Shown piece after piece: positions 16,506 to 24,718 of a stretch of 64,000 bases of DNA. The stretch is from Streptomyces cupreus (GTDB lineage: Bacteria; Actinomycetota; Actinomycetes; Streptomycetales; Streptomycetaceae): assembly GCF_014257025.1 (NCBI RefSeq), contig NZ_JACMSF010000015.1:1-64000 (forward strand). The letters are read 5' to 3'. The notes under the pieces are model-generated. The model did not search any database. It saw only the letters and a list, made by a program, of their open reading frames with translations, and was not told the origin of the DNA. The translations under genes were made by a program, and so were the position numbers. The stretch's first letter is position 1. Each line of letters begins with the position of its first letter.

Positions 16506-17802
16506 CCGGCAGGCACTGGATGAGGTCGTGACGTTCACGTCCGACCTCATCCGGATCGACACCACCAACCGGGGCGGGGGCGACTGCCAGGAGCGGCCCG
16601 CCGCCGAATACGCCGCCGCCCGGCTCGCGGAGGCGGGGCTCGCCCCCACCCTGCTGGAACGCACCAAGGGCCGCACCAACGTCGTCGCCCGGATCGAGGG
16701 CAGCGACCCCTCGGCGGACGCGCTGCTGCTGCACGGTCATCTGGACGTGGTGCCCGCCGAGGCACGGGACTGGAGCGTGCACCCCTTCTCCGGGGAGATC
16801 CGCGACGGGGTCGTGTGGGGGCGCGGGGCCGTCGACATGAAGAACATGGACGCGATGATCCTCGCCGTCGTCCGCTTCTGGGCCCGCCAGGGGGTCAAGC
16901 CGCGGCGGGACATCGTGATCGCGTTCACCGCGGACGAGGAGGCCAGCGCCGAGGACGGGTCCGGGTTCCTCGCCGACCGGCACGCCTCGCTGTTCGAGGG
17001 CTGCACCGAGGGCGTCAGCGAGTCCGGGGCGTTCACCTTTCACGACGGCTCCGGGCGGGAGCTGTACCCGATCGCGGCCGGTGAGCGGGGCACCGGCTGG
17101 CTGAAGCTCACCGCGCGCGGGCGGGCCGGGCACGGCTCCAAGGTCAACCGGGACAACGCGGTGACCCGGCTCGCCGCCGCCGTCGCCCGGATCGGCGACC
17201 ACGAGTGGCCGCTCAGGCTCACCCCGACCGTGCGCGCGGCCCTCACCGAACTCGCCGCCGTGTACCGCGTCGCGCCCGACCTGGACGACGTGGACGGGCT
17301 GCTGAAGAAGCTCGGCCCGGCCGCCGCGCTGGTGGAGGCCACCGTCCGCAACAGCGCCAACCCGACGATGATGGACGCCGGTTACAAGGTGAACGTCATC
17401 CCGGGGGAGGCCGTCGCCTATGTCGACGGACGGTATCTGCCCGGCGCCGAGGAGGAGTTCCGCACGACCCTTGACCTGCTCACCGGACCTGACGTGGAGT
17501 GGGAGTTCCACCATCGGGAGGTGGCCCTCCAGGCGCCGGTCGACTCACCGACGTTCGCGAGTATGCGGGCCGCCGTCGAGGAGTTCGCGCCGCAGGGGCA
17601 CGTCGTGCAGTACTGCATGTCCGGCGGCACCGACGCCAAGCAGTTTTCGCGCCTCGGCATCACGGGGTACGGGTTCGCGCCGCTGAAGCTGCCGGAGGGC
17701 TTCGACTACCAGGCCCTCTTCCACGGCGTCGACGAACGCGTCCCGGTCGAGGCGCTGCACTTCGGCGTCCGGGTCCTGGACCGCTTCCTGCGGACGGCCT
17801 AG
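16498..17802 (+). CDS. M20/M25/M40 family metallopeptidase
   Basis: A 434-residue di-zinc exopeptidase. Metal and catalytic residues appear in HGHLDVVPAEARDWSVHPF (H and D), GRGAVDMKNM (bridging D), ADEEASAEDG (catalytic E and ligand E) and, near the C-terminus, the final histidine in LFHGVDER. A dimerisation lid lies at about residues 195-325. The ATG at 16498 sits inside the last codons of the M55 gene, so translation is coupled. Substrate unknown; the operon suggests stepwise breakdown of peptides. Confidence 0.92.
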   Translation: MADRQALDEVVTFTSDLIRIDTTNRGGGDCQERPAAEYAAARLAEAGLAPTLLERTKGRTNVVARIEGSDPSADALLLHGHLDVVPAEARDWSVHPFSGEIRDGVVWGRGAVDMKNMDAMILAVVRFWARQGVKPRRDIVIAFTADEEASAEDGSGFLADRHASLFEGCTEGVSESGAFTFHDGSGRELYPIAAGERGTGWLKLTARGRAGHGSKVNRDNAVTRLAAAVARIGDHEWPLRLTPTVRAALTELAAVYRVAPDLDDVDGLLKKLGPAAALVEATVRNSANPTMMDAGYKVNVIPGEAVAYVDGRYLPGAEEEFRTTLDLLTGPDVEWEFHHREVALQAPVDSPTFASMRAAVEEFAPQGHVVQYCMSGGTDAKQFSRLGITGYGFAPLKLPEGFDYQALFHGVDERVPVEALHFGVRVLDRFLRTA

Positions 17803-17819
17803 GCGAGTTGGGGGAGAAC

Positions 17820-19802
17820 GTGCAGACGCTGCCGTACGGTACCTGGCCCTCGCCCATCGACGCGGCCCTCGCCGCCGCGCACGACGGGCACCCCGAGTAC
17901 GTGGGCTTCGTCGGCGCCGAGACCTGGTGGACCGAGCCACGCCCCACCGAGGGCGGCCGCCGCACCCTGGTCCGCCGCCGCGTCGACGGCACCCAGGAGT
18001 CGGTGCTGCCGGCGCCCTGGAACGTGCGCAGCCGGGTCATCGAGTACGGCGGTCAGCCCTGGGCCGGGGCCCTGGTGGAGGGCGAACCGCTCGTGGTGTT
18101 CGTCCACTTCGCCGACCAGCGGCTGTACCGGTACGTGCCCGGCGGCGAACCTCTCCCGCTCACCCCGCTCTCCCCGGTGGGCGGCGGACTGCGCTGGGCC
18201 GACCCGCGGTTGGTGCTCGGCCGTGGTGAAGTGTGGTGCGTGCTGGAGGAGTTCACCGGAGACGGGCCCACCGACGTGCGGCGCGTCCTGGCCGCCGTAC
18301 CGCTGGACGGGTCGGCCGCGCAGGAGCGGGACGCCGTGCGTGAACTCAGTGACGGCGCCCACCGGTTCGTCACCGGGCCGCGGCTCTCGCCCGACGGGCG
18401 GCGCGCGGCCTGGCTGGCCTGGGACCATCCGCGGATGCCGTGGGACGGGACCGAGCTGGTCGTGGCGGACGTCGCGGACGGACTGACCGGGGCGCGGACC
18501 GTCGCGGGCGGGCCCGAGGAGTCGATCGCCCAGGTCGACTGGGCGCCCGATGGATCCCTGCTGTACGCGAGCGACCGCACCGGCTGGTGGAACCTGTACC
18601 GCGACGGCACGCCCCTGTGCCCGCGCGAGGAGGAGTTCGGCGGGCCGCTGTGGAAGCTCGGCCACCGCTGGTTCGCCCCGCTGGACAGCGGTCTGATCGC
18701 CGTCGTGCACGGCCGGGGCGCCACCGCGCTCGGGATACTGGACCCCGAGACCGGTGAGGTCGTCGACGCGGCCGGACCCTGGACCGAGTTCGCGCCCACC
18801 CTCGCGGTGCACGGTGAGCGGGTCGTGGCCGTAGGAGCCAGTCCGCGCAGCGCCCACGAGGTGGTCGAGCTGGACACCCTCCCCCACGCTCGAACAGACT
18901 CGCGCGGGGGCGCCCCCATCGGCCGGGCCCGGGTGATCGGCGCCGAGCACGACGATCCGGTGGACCCGGCGTACTACCCCGAGCCGCAGATCCGCACGTT
19001 CACCGGACCGGCCGGACGTGAGATCCACGCGCACGTCTACCCGCCGCACAACCCCGGCTGCGTCGCCCCCGGCGGCCGGCCGGCGCCGTACGTCGTCTGG
19101 GCGCACGGCGGCCCCACCGGGCGGGCGCCCCTGGTGCTGGACCTGGAGATCGCCTACTTCACCTCGCGAGGCATCGGCGTCGCCGAGGTCAACTACGGCG
19201 GCTCCACCGGATACGGCCGGGAGTACCGCGACCGGCTGCGCGAGCAGTGGGGGCTGGTCGACGTCGAGGACTGTGCGGCCGTCGCGCTGGCCCTCGCCGA
19301 CGAGGGCACCGCCGACCGGGACCGGCTCGCCGTGCGCGGCGGCAGCGCGGGCGGCTGGACCGCGGCGGCCTCGCTCGCCACCACCGACGTCTATGCCTGC
19401 GGCACGATCATCTATCCCATCCTCGACCTCGCCGCCTGGGCCGACGGGGAGACCCACGACTTCGAGTCGCGGTATCTGGAGAGCCTGGTCGGGCCGCGCG
19501 CGGAGGTGCCCGGACGGTACGCGGAGCGCTCGCCCACCGAGCACGCCGAGCGGATCACCGTGCCGTTCCTGCTGCTTCAGGGCCTGGACGACGTGATCTG
19601 CCCGCCCGCGCAGTGCGAACGGTTCCTGGCCCGGATGGAGGGGCGGCGGGTGCCGCACGCGTACATCGCCTTCGAGGGGGAGGGGCACGGCTTCCGCCGG
19701 GCGGAGACCATGGTGCGCGTCCTGGAGTCCGAGCTGTCCCTCTACGCTCAGGTGTTCGGCATCGACCCGCCCGGCATCCCGACCCTGGAGCTCGCCAAGT
19801 GA
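17820..19802 (+). CDS. S9 family prolyl oligopeptidase / dipeptidyl-aminopeptidase-like
   Basis: A 660-residue serine peptidase with an N-terminal seven-bladed beta-propeller (about residues 40-390) and a C-terminal alpha/beta-hydrolase domain. Catalytic triad: serine in RGGSAGGW near residue 508, aspartate in LQGLDDVICPPAQ near 590 and histidine in EGEGHGFR near 622. The GTG start at 17820 follows GGGGGAG. The stop overlaps the next start (GTGA). Confidence 0.92.
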   Translation: MQTLPYGTWPSPIDAALAAAHDGHPEYVGFVGAETWWTEPRPTEGGRRTLVRRRVDGTQESVLPAPWNVRSRVIEYGGQPWAGALVEGEPLVVFVHFADQRLYRYVPGGEPLPLTPLSPVGGGLRWADPRLVLGRGEVWCVLEEFTGDGPTDVRRVLAAVPLDGSAAQERDAVRELSDGAHRFVTGPRLSPDGRRAAWLAWDHPRMPWDGTELVVADVADGLTGARTVAGGPEESIAQVDWAPDGSLLYASDRTGWWNLYRDGTPLCPREEEFGGPLWKLGHRWFAPLDSGLIAVVHGRGATALGILDPETGEVVDAAGPWTEFAPTLAVHGERVVAVGASPRSAHEVVELDTLPHARTDSRGGAPIGRARVIGAEHDDPVDPAYYPEPQIRTFTGPAGREIHAHVYPPHNPGCVAPGGRPAPYVVWAHGGPTGRAPLVLDLEIAYFTSRGIGVAEVNYGGSTGYGREYRDRLREQWGLVDVEDCAAVALALADEGTADRDRLAVRGGSAGGWTAAASLATTDVYACGTIIYPILDLAAWADGETHDFESRYLESLVGPRAEVPGRYAERSPTEHAERITVPFLLLQGLDDVICPPAQCERFLARMEGRRVPHAYIAFEGEGHGFRRAETMVRVLESELSLYAQVFGIDPPGIPTLELAK

Positions 19803-20722
19803 AGCAACACGTCCGTCCGTCCCGGCTCGCCCCCGGCGCCCGTGTCGCCGTCGTCGCCACCAGCGGGCCCGTGCCCGAGGAGCGGCTCCAGGCCGGGCTC
19901 GACGTGCTGCGCGGCTGGGACCTGGACCCGGTGGTGGCACCCCATGTGCTGGACCGGCACCCCGAGTTCGGCTACCTCGCCGGGACGGATGCCGACCGGG
20001 CCGCCGACCTCCAGAACGCCTGGTGCGACCCGTCCGTAGACGCCGTGCTGTGCGCCCGCGGAGGCTACGGCGTGCAGCGCGTGATCGATCTGCTCGACTG
20101 GGAGGCGATGCGGGCGGCCGGGCCGAAGGTATTCGTGGGGTTCAGCGATCTGACCGTGCTCCACGAGTCGTTCGCGCGGCGGCTCGGACTCGCCACGCTG
20201 TACGGGCCGATGGCGGCGGGCATCGACTTCATCAAGAGCGCACGGGCCCAGGAACACCTGAGGGCCACGCTGTTCGCCCCGGAGACGGTCACCGAGATCG
20301 TCTCCGGCGGGCGGACCCTGGTGCCGGGCCGGGCGCGCGGGGTCACTCTCGGTGGCTGTCTGTGCCTGCTCGCCGCCGAGTTGGGCACCCCGGACGCCCG
20401 TCCGTCCGCGCGGGGTGGGCTGCTGTGCCTGGAGGACGTGGGGGAGGAGACGTACCGCATCGACCGGTACCTCACCCAACTCCTGCGCGCGGGCTGGTTC
20501 GACGGGGTGAGCGGCCTGCTGCTCGGGTCGTGGGAGGAGTGCGAGCCCTACGACCGGCTGCGCCCGCTGCTCGTCGACCGGCTCGGCGGGCTCGGGGTCC
20601 CGGTGGTGGAGGAGTTCGGGTTCGGGCACTGCTCGGACGCGCTGACGATCCCCTTCGGGGTGACGGCCGAACTTGACGCCGACGCGGGCACGTTGACCCT
20701 GGACGAGCCCGCGCTGCGCTGA
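19799..20722 (+). CDS. S66 LD-carboxypeptidase family protein
   Basis: A 307-residue serine carboxypeptidase. Triad residues: serine in VGFSDLTVLH, glutamate in CLEDVGEETYRID and histidine in GFGHCSDALTIPFG. Family members cleave the L-Lys/DAP-D-Ala bond in recycled muropeptides or, as MccF, inactivate nucleotide-peptide antibiotics. There is no signal peptide, so it acts in the cytoplasm. It ends the M55-M20-S9-S66 operon, sharing 4 nt with the S9 gene. D-aminopeptidase and LD-carboxypeptidase together point to turnover of D-residue-containing peptides. Confidence 0.9.
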   Translation: MKQHVRPSRLAPGARVAVVATSGPVPEERLQAGLDVLRGWDLDPVVAPHVLDRHPEFGYLAGTDADRAADLQNAWCDPSVDAVLCARGGYGVQRVIDLLDWEAMRAAGPKVFVGFSDLTVLHESFARRLGLATLYGPMAAGIDFIKSARAQEHLRATLFAPETVTEIVSGGRTLVPGRARGVTLGGCLCLLAAELGTPDARPSARGGLLCLEDVGEETYRIDRYLTQLLRAGWFDGVSGLLLGSWEECEPYDRLRPLLVDRLGGLGVPVVEEFGFGHCSDALTIPFGVTAELDADAGTLTLDEPALR

Positions 20723-20730
20723 ACGGGTCG

Positions 20731-20758
20731 TTACCGGCCAGTACCTACTGGTCGGTAA
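20731..20758. promoter_or_regulatory. 28-bp operator-like inverted repeat
   Basis: TTACCGGCCAGTA and TACTGGTCGGTAA are inverted repeats (12 of 13 bp) around CC. The element lies 8 nt after the S66 stop and 60 nt before the LapA-domain gene. Its AT-rich ends and its symmetry are typical of a TetR-family operator rather than of a GC-rich terminator. No regulator gene is adjacent, so the protein would be encoded elsewhere. Confidence 0.6.
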
Positions 20759-20818
20759 GCGCACCCGGAGAACCGGCCTCACCGTGCGTGACGAGGTCTT
20801 CGGGCGCACCCTGGTGGT

Positions 20819-21076
20819 ATGAGTCCGAAGACCTCCGAGAAGAGCGGCAGCAGGGCCCGCGGGAAGGGCGGTGGCCGGTACCCGGCGTTCACGCCCGCGC
20901 GGATCACCGTACTGGTGCTGGCCGTCCTCGCCCTGATCTTCATCTTCGAGAACACCCGCCAGACCAAGATCCGCCTGCTGATCCCCGAAGTGACGATGCC
21001 CCTGTGGACAGCGCTGCTGGCCACCGGCCTCATCGGGGCGCTGTGCGGGGCGTACTTCATGAGGCGGCGCCAGTAG
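20819..21076 (+). CDS. LapA/DUF1049 domain membrane protein
   Basis: An 85-residue membrane protein with a basic N-terminus and two transmembrane helices (about residues 30-45 and 60-80). Between them lies the DUF1049 signature FENTRQTKIRLLIPEVTMPL; the C-terminus is MRRRQ. In Gram-negatives LapA works in lipopolysaccharide assembly; the actinobacterial role is unknown. The operator-like repeat at 20731-20758 is directly upstream. Confidence 0.82.
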   Translation: MSPKTSEKSGSRARGKGGGRYPAFTPARITVLVLAVLALIFIFENTRQTKIRLLIPEVTMPLWTALLATGLIGALCGAYFMRRRQ

Positions 21077-21095
21077 ACCGCCGTAGGCTGGCCGG

Positions 21096-21662
21096 ATGCC
21101 GCACATCGCATCCCGCTATCTCGCCGAAGGCCCGCGCGTGGCCATACGTCACTTCAGCCACGACGACTCCGCCGAGTTCACCGCCCGGGTCCGGGAGAGC
21201 AAGGAGCTGCACCAGCCCTGGCTCTTTCCGCCGGACACCGCCTCCGCCTACGCCGCCTATGCGGGGCGGCTGATCGAGGACCCGACCAAGGCGGGCTTCC
21301 TGGTGTGCGAGAAGGACGACGGCGGCTCGATCGCCGGATACATCAACATCAACAACATCGTCCGGGGCGCCTTCCAGTCGGGCGCCCTCGGCTACGGCGC
21401 CTTCGCGCACGCCGCCGGGCGGGGGCTGATGCGGGAGGGGCTCGGGCTCGTGGTGGATCACGCGTTCGGCCCGCTCGGGCTGCACCGGCTGGAGATCAAC
21501 GCGCAGCCCGCCAACACCGCCTCCCTCGCCCTGGCCCGCTCCTGCGGCTTCCGGCTGGAGGGATTCTCCCCGGCGATGCTGCATATCGACGGCGCCTGGC
21601 GCGACCACGAACGCTGGGCGCTCACCGCAGAGATGCGCGCCCGCGCACCGCGTCAGGACTGA
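21096..21662 (+). CDS. GNAT acetyltransferase, RimJ/RimL-like
   Basis: A 188-residue acetyltransferase. It has the RimJ/L-type pattern: an HxxxxPWLFPP-like N-terminal loop, GYININNIVRGAFQSGALGYG, then REGLGLVVDHAFGPLGLHRLEINAQPANTASLALARSCGFR, which includes the N-x-x-S segment. Such enzymes acetylate N-termini of ribosomal or other proteins, or small molecules. Its 3' end overlaps the convergent VOC gene by 10 nt. Confidence 0.88.
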   Translation: MPHIASRYLAEGPRVAIRHFSHDDSAEFTARVRESKELHQPWLFPPDTASAYAAYAGRLIEDPTKAGFLVCEKDDGGSIAGYININNIVRGAFQSGALGYGAFAHAAGRGLMREGLGLVVDHAFGPLGLHRLEINAQPANTASLALARSCGFRLEGFSPAMLHIDGAWRDHERWALTAEMRARAPRQD

Positions 21663-22000
21663 CGGTCCACGTACTCGTACACCGCGCCGTCCGGGTGCAT
21701 CGCGATCAGATTGCGGCCCGCCGGGGTGGGCACCGGGCCCGCGATCACCCGGGCACCGAGCTCGACGAGCACGTCCCGGGCCTCCTCGACGTCCTTCACG
21801 GCGATGGTCGCGGCGACCTTGCGCAGCACCTCCAGCTCCGCCTCCGGGCCGCTCATCAGCAGGAAGCAGCCGACCGCGGCCACCTGCACCCCGCCGCGCT
21901 CGAAGCGGAGGGCCCGGCCGCCCGCCAGGCGCTCGTAGAAGGGGACCGCGGTCTCCAGGTCGTCGACGCAGACGCGCAGCGTGGCTCCCAGAATCTCCAT
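21653..22000 (-). CDS. VOC family protein (glyoxalase/bleomycin-resistance fold)
   Basis: A 115-residue single-domain protein with two beta-alpha-beta-beta-beta units, starting MEILGATLRVCVDDLETAVPFYERL and ending AMHPDGAVYEYVDRQS. The last motif carries the glutamate expected for a metal ligand. The family includes dioxygenases, isomerases and antibiotic-binding proteins; no specific role is visible. ATG 22000 fits the family start, and the longer open frame is non-coding. Confidence 0.82.
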   Translation of the reverse strand: MEILGATLRVCVDDLETAVPFYERLAGGRALRFERGGVQVAAVGCFLLMSGPEAELEVLRKVAATIAVKDVEEARDVLVELGARVIAGPVPTPAGRNLIAMHPDGAVYEYVDRQS

Positions 22001-22032
22001 GGGGACGAGCCTAGTTGGGGCGAGCCGGGTGC

Positions 22033-22055
22033 GGAGATCGTTTCGCCCGATCTCC
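22033..22055. promoter_or_regulatory. 8-bp inverted repeat between VOC and holin-like genes
   Basis: GGAGATCG and CGATCTCC are perfect inverted repeats separated by 7 nt. The element lies in the divergent gap, 10 nt before a SigB-type promoter candidate, where it could be an operator for either gene. Confidence 0.4.
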
Positions 22056-22064
22056 ACAGGGCCC

Positions 22065-22091
22065 GCGTTACGCGCACCCCGGCCGGGGTAC
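22065..22091 (+). promoter_or_regulatory. SigB-type promoter candidate before the holin-like gene
   Basis: GCGTT (22065-22069), 16 nt, GGGTAC (22086-22091) fits the S. coelicolor SigB consensus GNNT-N-N14-16-GGGTAC/T. The ATG is only 9 nt after the -10 box and has no ribosome site, so the transcript would be almost leaderless. Confidence 0.45.
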
Positions 22092-22100
22092 CCGGCGGCC

Positions 22101-22577
22101 ATGGAGCGCTTGGATCACCTTGAACATCTCGACAAGCATCTGGTCGACGAGCTGGCGCAGGTGGCGCGCGAGACGATCCGCGACGAGCTGCGCGAGCAGA
22201 CCCGCAGGCAGCGCCGTACGGCGATGCTGTACGCCGCCTCCGGAACCGTCGCCCTGTACGCGGGCGCGGCCCTCGCGCTCGCCCTCGGCCTGGCCCTGGC
22301 CGTCGCCCTGCCCGACTGGGCGGCGGCGCTGATCACCGCGGTCGTCCTCGGCGTGGTGGCGTACGCGCTGCGAGGGGCGGCCCGGCCCGGGCATGCCGCC
22401 GCGCCGCCGGAGCACGTGGTCGGCGGCAGCCCGCCGGTCGCGCCGCCGAGCGGGCTCGGCATGCCGTATCCGCCGATGCCGTCCGCCACGCCCGGCGTGC
22501 CCGGCGCCCCCGCGGCGCCCGAGACGCCGCCGCGCCCCGACGACATCGACCCCGAGCAGCCGCACCACCGGGCCTGA
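22101..22577 (+). CDS. Phage-holin-family (DUF1469-like) membrane protein
   Basis: A 158-residue protein. An amphipathic N-terminus (LDHLEHLDKHLVDELAQVAR) with a basic ETIRDELREQTRRQRR segment is followed by two transmembrane helices (about 48-95), then a proline/glycine-rich cytoplasmic tail of about 60 residues. The family name does not imply lysis; actinobacterial members are often stress-induced. A possible SigB promoter precedes it. It is followed after 6 nt by the SDR gene, so the two are probably co-transcribed. Confidence 0.78.
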   Translation: MERLDHLEHLDKHLVDELAQVARETIRDELREQTRRQRRTAMLYAASGTVALYAGAALALALGLALAVALPDWAAALITAVVLGVVAYALRGAARPGHAAAPPEHVVGGSPPVAPPSGLGMPYPPMPSATPGVPGAPAAPETPPRPDDIDPEQPHHRA

Positions 22578-22583
22578 CGCGCG

Positions 22584-23627
22584 GTGGCCAGGCCGTGGGA
22601 GGTCACCCTGTCGGGACGGCGCAGAGCCGTCGTGGTCACCGGGGCCAGCGGCGGCGTCGGCCGGGCCACGGCGGTGGCCTTCGCCGCGCGCGGCGACCGG
22701 GTCGCCCTGCTGGCCCGGGGACGCGAGGGCCTCGCCGCGGCGGCGGACGAGGTGCAGCGGGCGGGCGGTGAGGCGCTCGTCGTCAGCGTCGACATGGCCG
22801 ACGCCAAGGCCGTCGACGACGCGGCGCAGCGGGTCGCCGACGCGTTCGGGCGGATCGACGTGTGGGTCAACAACGCCTTCGCCGGGATCTACGCCCCGTT
22901 CACCGAGATCACCCCGGACGAGTTCCGGCGGGTGACGGAAGTGACGTACCTGGGCTATGTGTTCGGCACCCGGGCCGCGCTGCACCATATGCTGCCGCGC
23001 GACCGGGGCACGATCGTGCAGGTCGGGTCCGCGCTCGCCTACCGGGGAATTCCGCTGCAGTCCGCGTACTGCGGGGCCAAGCACGCGATCCAGGGGTTCA
23101 ACGAGTCGCTGCGCTGCGAGCTGCTGCGCGAGGGGAGCCGGGTCCGTACGACGATGGTGCAGCTGCCCGCGGTCAACACCCCGCAGTTCGACTGGGTGTT
23201 GAACAGGCTGCCCGGACGGGCCCGGCCGGTGGCGCCGGTGTACCAGCCGGAGGTGGCGGCGCGGGCGATCGTGCATGCGGCGGGGCACGGGCGGCGCAGG
23301 GAGTACTGGGTGGGCGGCTCCACGGCGGCGACCCTGATCGCCAACGCGGTCGCTCCCGGGTTCCTGGACCGCTACCTGGCGCGAACCGCCTTCGAGGCAC
23401 AGCAGGACGAGGACGAGGGGGAGCAGGCCGGGCCCGGCAACCTCTGGACCCCGGCGGACGGACCGCACGGCCGGGACTTCGGGGCGCACGGACGTTTCGA
23501 CGAGGAGTCCCACGCGGGCAGTTCGCAGGAGTGGGTCTCCCGCAACCGGGCGAGGATGGGCCGCGCGCTCACGGTCGGCGCGGGAGTGCTGGCCGCACGC
23601 CGGCTGACCCGGCTTGCTCGGCGCTAA
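22584..23627 (+). CDS. SDR family oxidoreductase
   Basis: A 347-residue short-chain dehydrogenase. The nucleotide-binding motif is VTGASGGVGRATAVA near residue 15, NNAF stands at the usual NAG position, a serine lies in QVGSALAYRG, and the catalytic pair is Y-x3-K in YCGAKHAIQGF near residue 162. The 100-residue C-terminal extension ends in an arginine-rich helix. The substrate is unknown; the layout with the holin-like gene is common in Streptomyces. The 3' end overlaps the convergent enolase-superfamily gene by 4 nt. Confidence 0.88.
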   Translation: MARPWEVTLSGRRRAVVVTGASGGVGRATAVAFAARGDRVALLARGREGLAAAADEVQRAGGEALVVSVDMADAKAVDDAAQRVADAFGRIDVWVNNAFAGIYAPFTEITPDEFRRVTEVTYLGYVFGTRAALHHMLPRDRGTIVQVGSALAYRGIPLQSAYCGAKHAIQGFNESLRCELLREGSRVRTTMVQLPAVNTPQFDWVLNRLPGRARPVAPVYQPEVAARAIVHAAGHGRRREYWVGGSTAATLIANAVAPGFLDRYLARTAFEAQQDEDEGEQAGPGNLWTPADGPHGRDFGAHGRFDEESHAGSSQEWVSRNRARMGRALTVGAGVLAARRLTRLARR

Positions 23628-24715
23628 CCGATCCGGAACTCCTCCACCTCCTCCGTCCTCAGCGTCAGGCCGTGTCCCACGCCGCTGAGGGGGCGTACCG
23701 TGCCGCCCGTCGGGTCCAGGGCGCCGTCGAAGAACATGTCCTCCAGGCGGACGTGGTCGTGGAACCACTCGATGTGGCGGAGGTTGGGGATCGCCGCGGC
23801 GGCGGCCGCGTGGGCGTGGGGCGCGCAGTGGGCGGAGACCTCAAGGCCGTGGGCCTGGGCCAGGGCCGCCGCGCGCAGGAACTCGGTCAGGCCGCCGCAG
23901 CGGGTGGCGTCGATCTGCAGGCAGTCGACCGCGCCGGCCGTGATCATGCGGGCGAAGTAGGGGAGGTCGTAGCCGTATTCGCCCGCCGTGACGTCGCACA
24001 TCAGCGCGTCGCGGACCAGGCGCAGGCCCGTCAGGTCGTCGGACGACACCGGCTCCTCGAACCAGCCCACCCCGTGCTCGGCGAGAGCGTGGCCCACCCG
24101 GATCGCCTGTTTGCGGGTGTAGGCGCCATTGGCGTCGACGTACAACTCCGCCTCGGGGCCGATCACTTGACGTGCCGCCTGGACGCGGGACAGATCGCGC
24201 GGCACCGCGCGGCCCCGGTCCTCGCCGATCTTCATCTTCACGCGCGGGATGTGCTGTCCGTGCACCCATCCGTTCAACTGCGCGGCCAGATGGGTGGTGT
24301 GGTACGTCGTGAAGCCTCCGCTGCCGTACACCGGGACGCGTTCGCGGCAGGTGCCCAGCAGCCGGGCCAGGGGGAGTTCCAGGAGGCGCGCCTTCAGGTC
24401 CCACAGGGCGATGTCCAGCGCGGAGATCGCGCACGCGGTGACTCCTGGGCGGCCCGCGTTGCGGATCGCCCGGCACATCGCCTCGTGCGCGCCGGGGATG
24501 TCCAGCGCGTTCCGGCCCTCGACCTGACCCGCGAGCTGGTCGCGCAGGAAGTCGCCGATCGTGGCCGGGCCGTACGTCCAGCCGGTGCCGGTCGCGTCGC
24601 CCGCCGTCACCTCGGCGATCACTATCGTCGTGGCGTTCCAGGTCAGCGTCCCGTCCGCTTCCGGGGCGTCGGTCGGCACCGTGTAGACCGAGACGACAGG
24701 CCGCTGGAGTTTCAT
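23624..24715 (-). CDS. Enolase-superfamily (mandelate racemase-type) enzyme
   Basis: A 363-residue protein with an N-terminal capping domain and a C-terminal TIM barrel. Visible catalytic features are the K-x-K base motif in RVKMKIGED, metal ligands in YVDANGAYT (D), WFEEPVSSDD (E) and AGEYGY (E), and a histidine pair in AHCAPHAH on the late barrel strands. This set is typical of sugar-acid dehydratases and epimerases; the true substrate is unknown. It lies 3 nt downstream of the F420-dependent oxidoreductase gene, so the two form an operon. Confidence 0.88.
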   Translation of the reverse strand: MKLQRPVVSVYTVPTDAPEADGTLTWNATTIVIAEVTAGDATGTGWTYGPATIGDFLRDQLAGQVEGRNALDIPGAHEAMCRAIRNAGRPGVTACAISALDIALWDLKARLLELPLARLLGTCRERVPVYGSGGFTTYHTTHLAAQLNGWVHGQHIPRVKMKIGEDRGRAVPRDLSRVQAARQVIGPEAELYVDANGAYTRKQAIRVGHALAEHGVGWFEEPVSSDDLTGLRLVRDALMCDVTAGEYGYDLPYFARMITAGAVDCLQIDATRCGGLTEFLRAAALAQAHGLEVSAHCAPHAHAAAAAAIPNLRHIEWFHDHVRLEDMFFDGALDPTGGTVRPLSGVGHGLTLRTEEVEEFRIG

Positions 24716-24718
24716 CGC

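Noticed and set aside
15492..16679. Long open frame on the minus strand opposite the M55 gene
   Set aside because: Its sequence is low-complexity and mirrors the codon pattern of the plus-strand gene; only its last ~40 residues lie outside that gene, and they have no start codon or ribosome site.
22101..22577. Prophage remnant suggested by the holin-like gene
   Set aside because: No other phage gene, integrase or attachment site is nearby; the family is chromosomal and widespread in Streptomyces.
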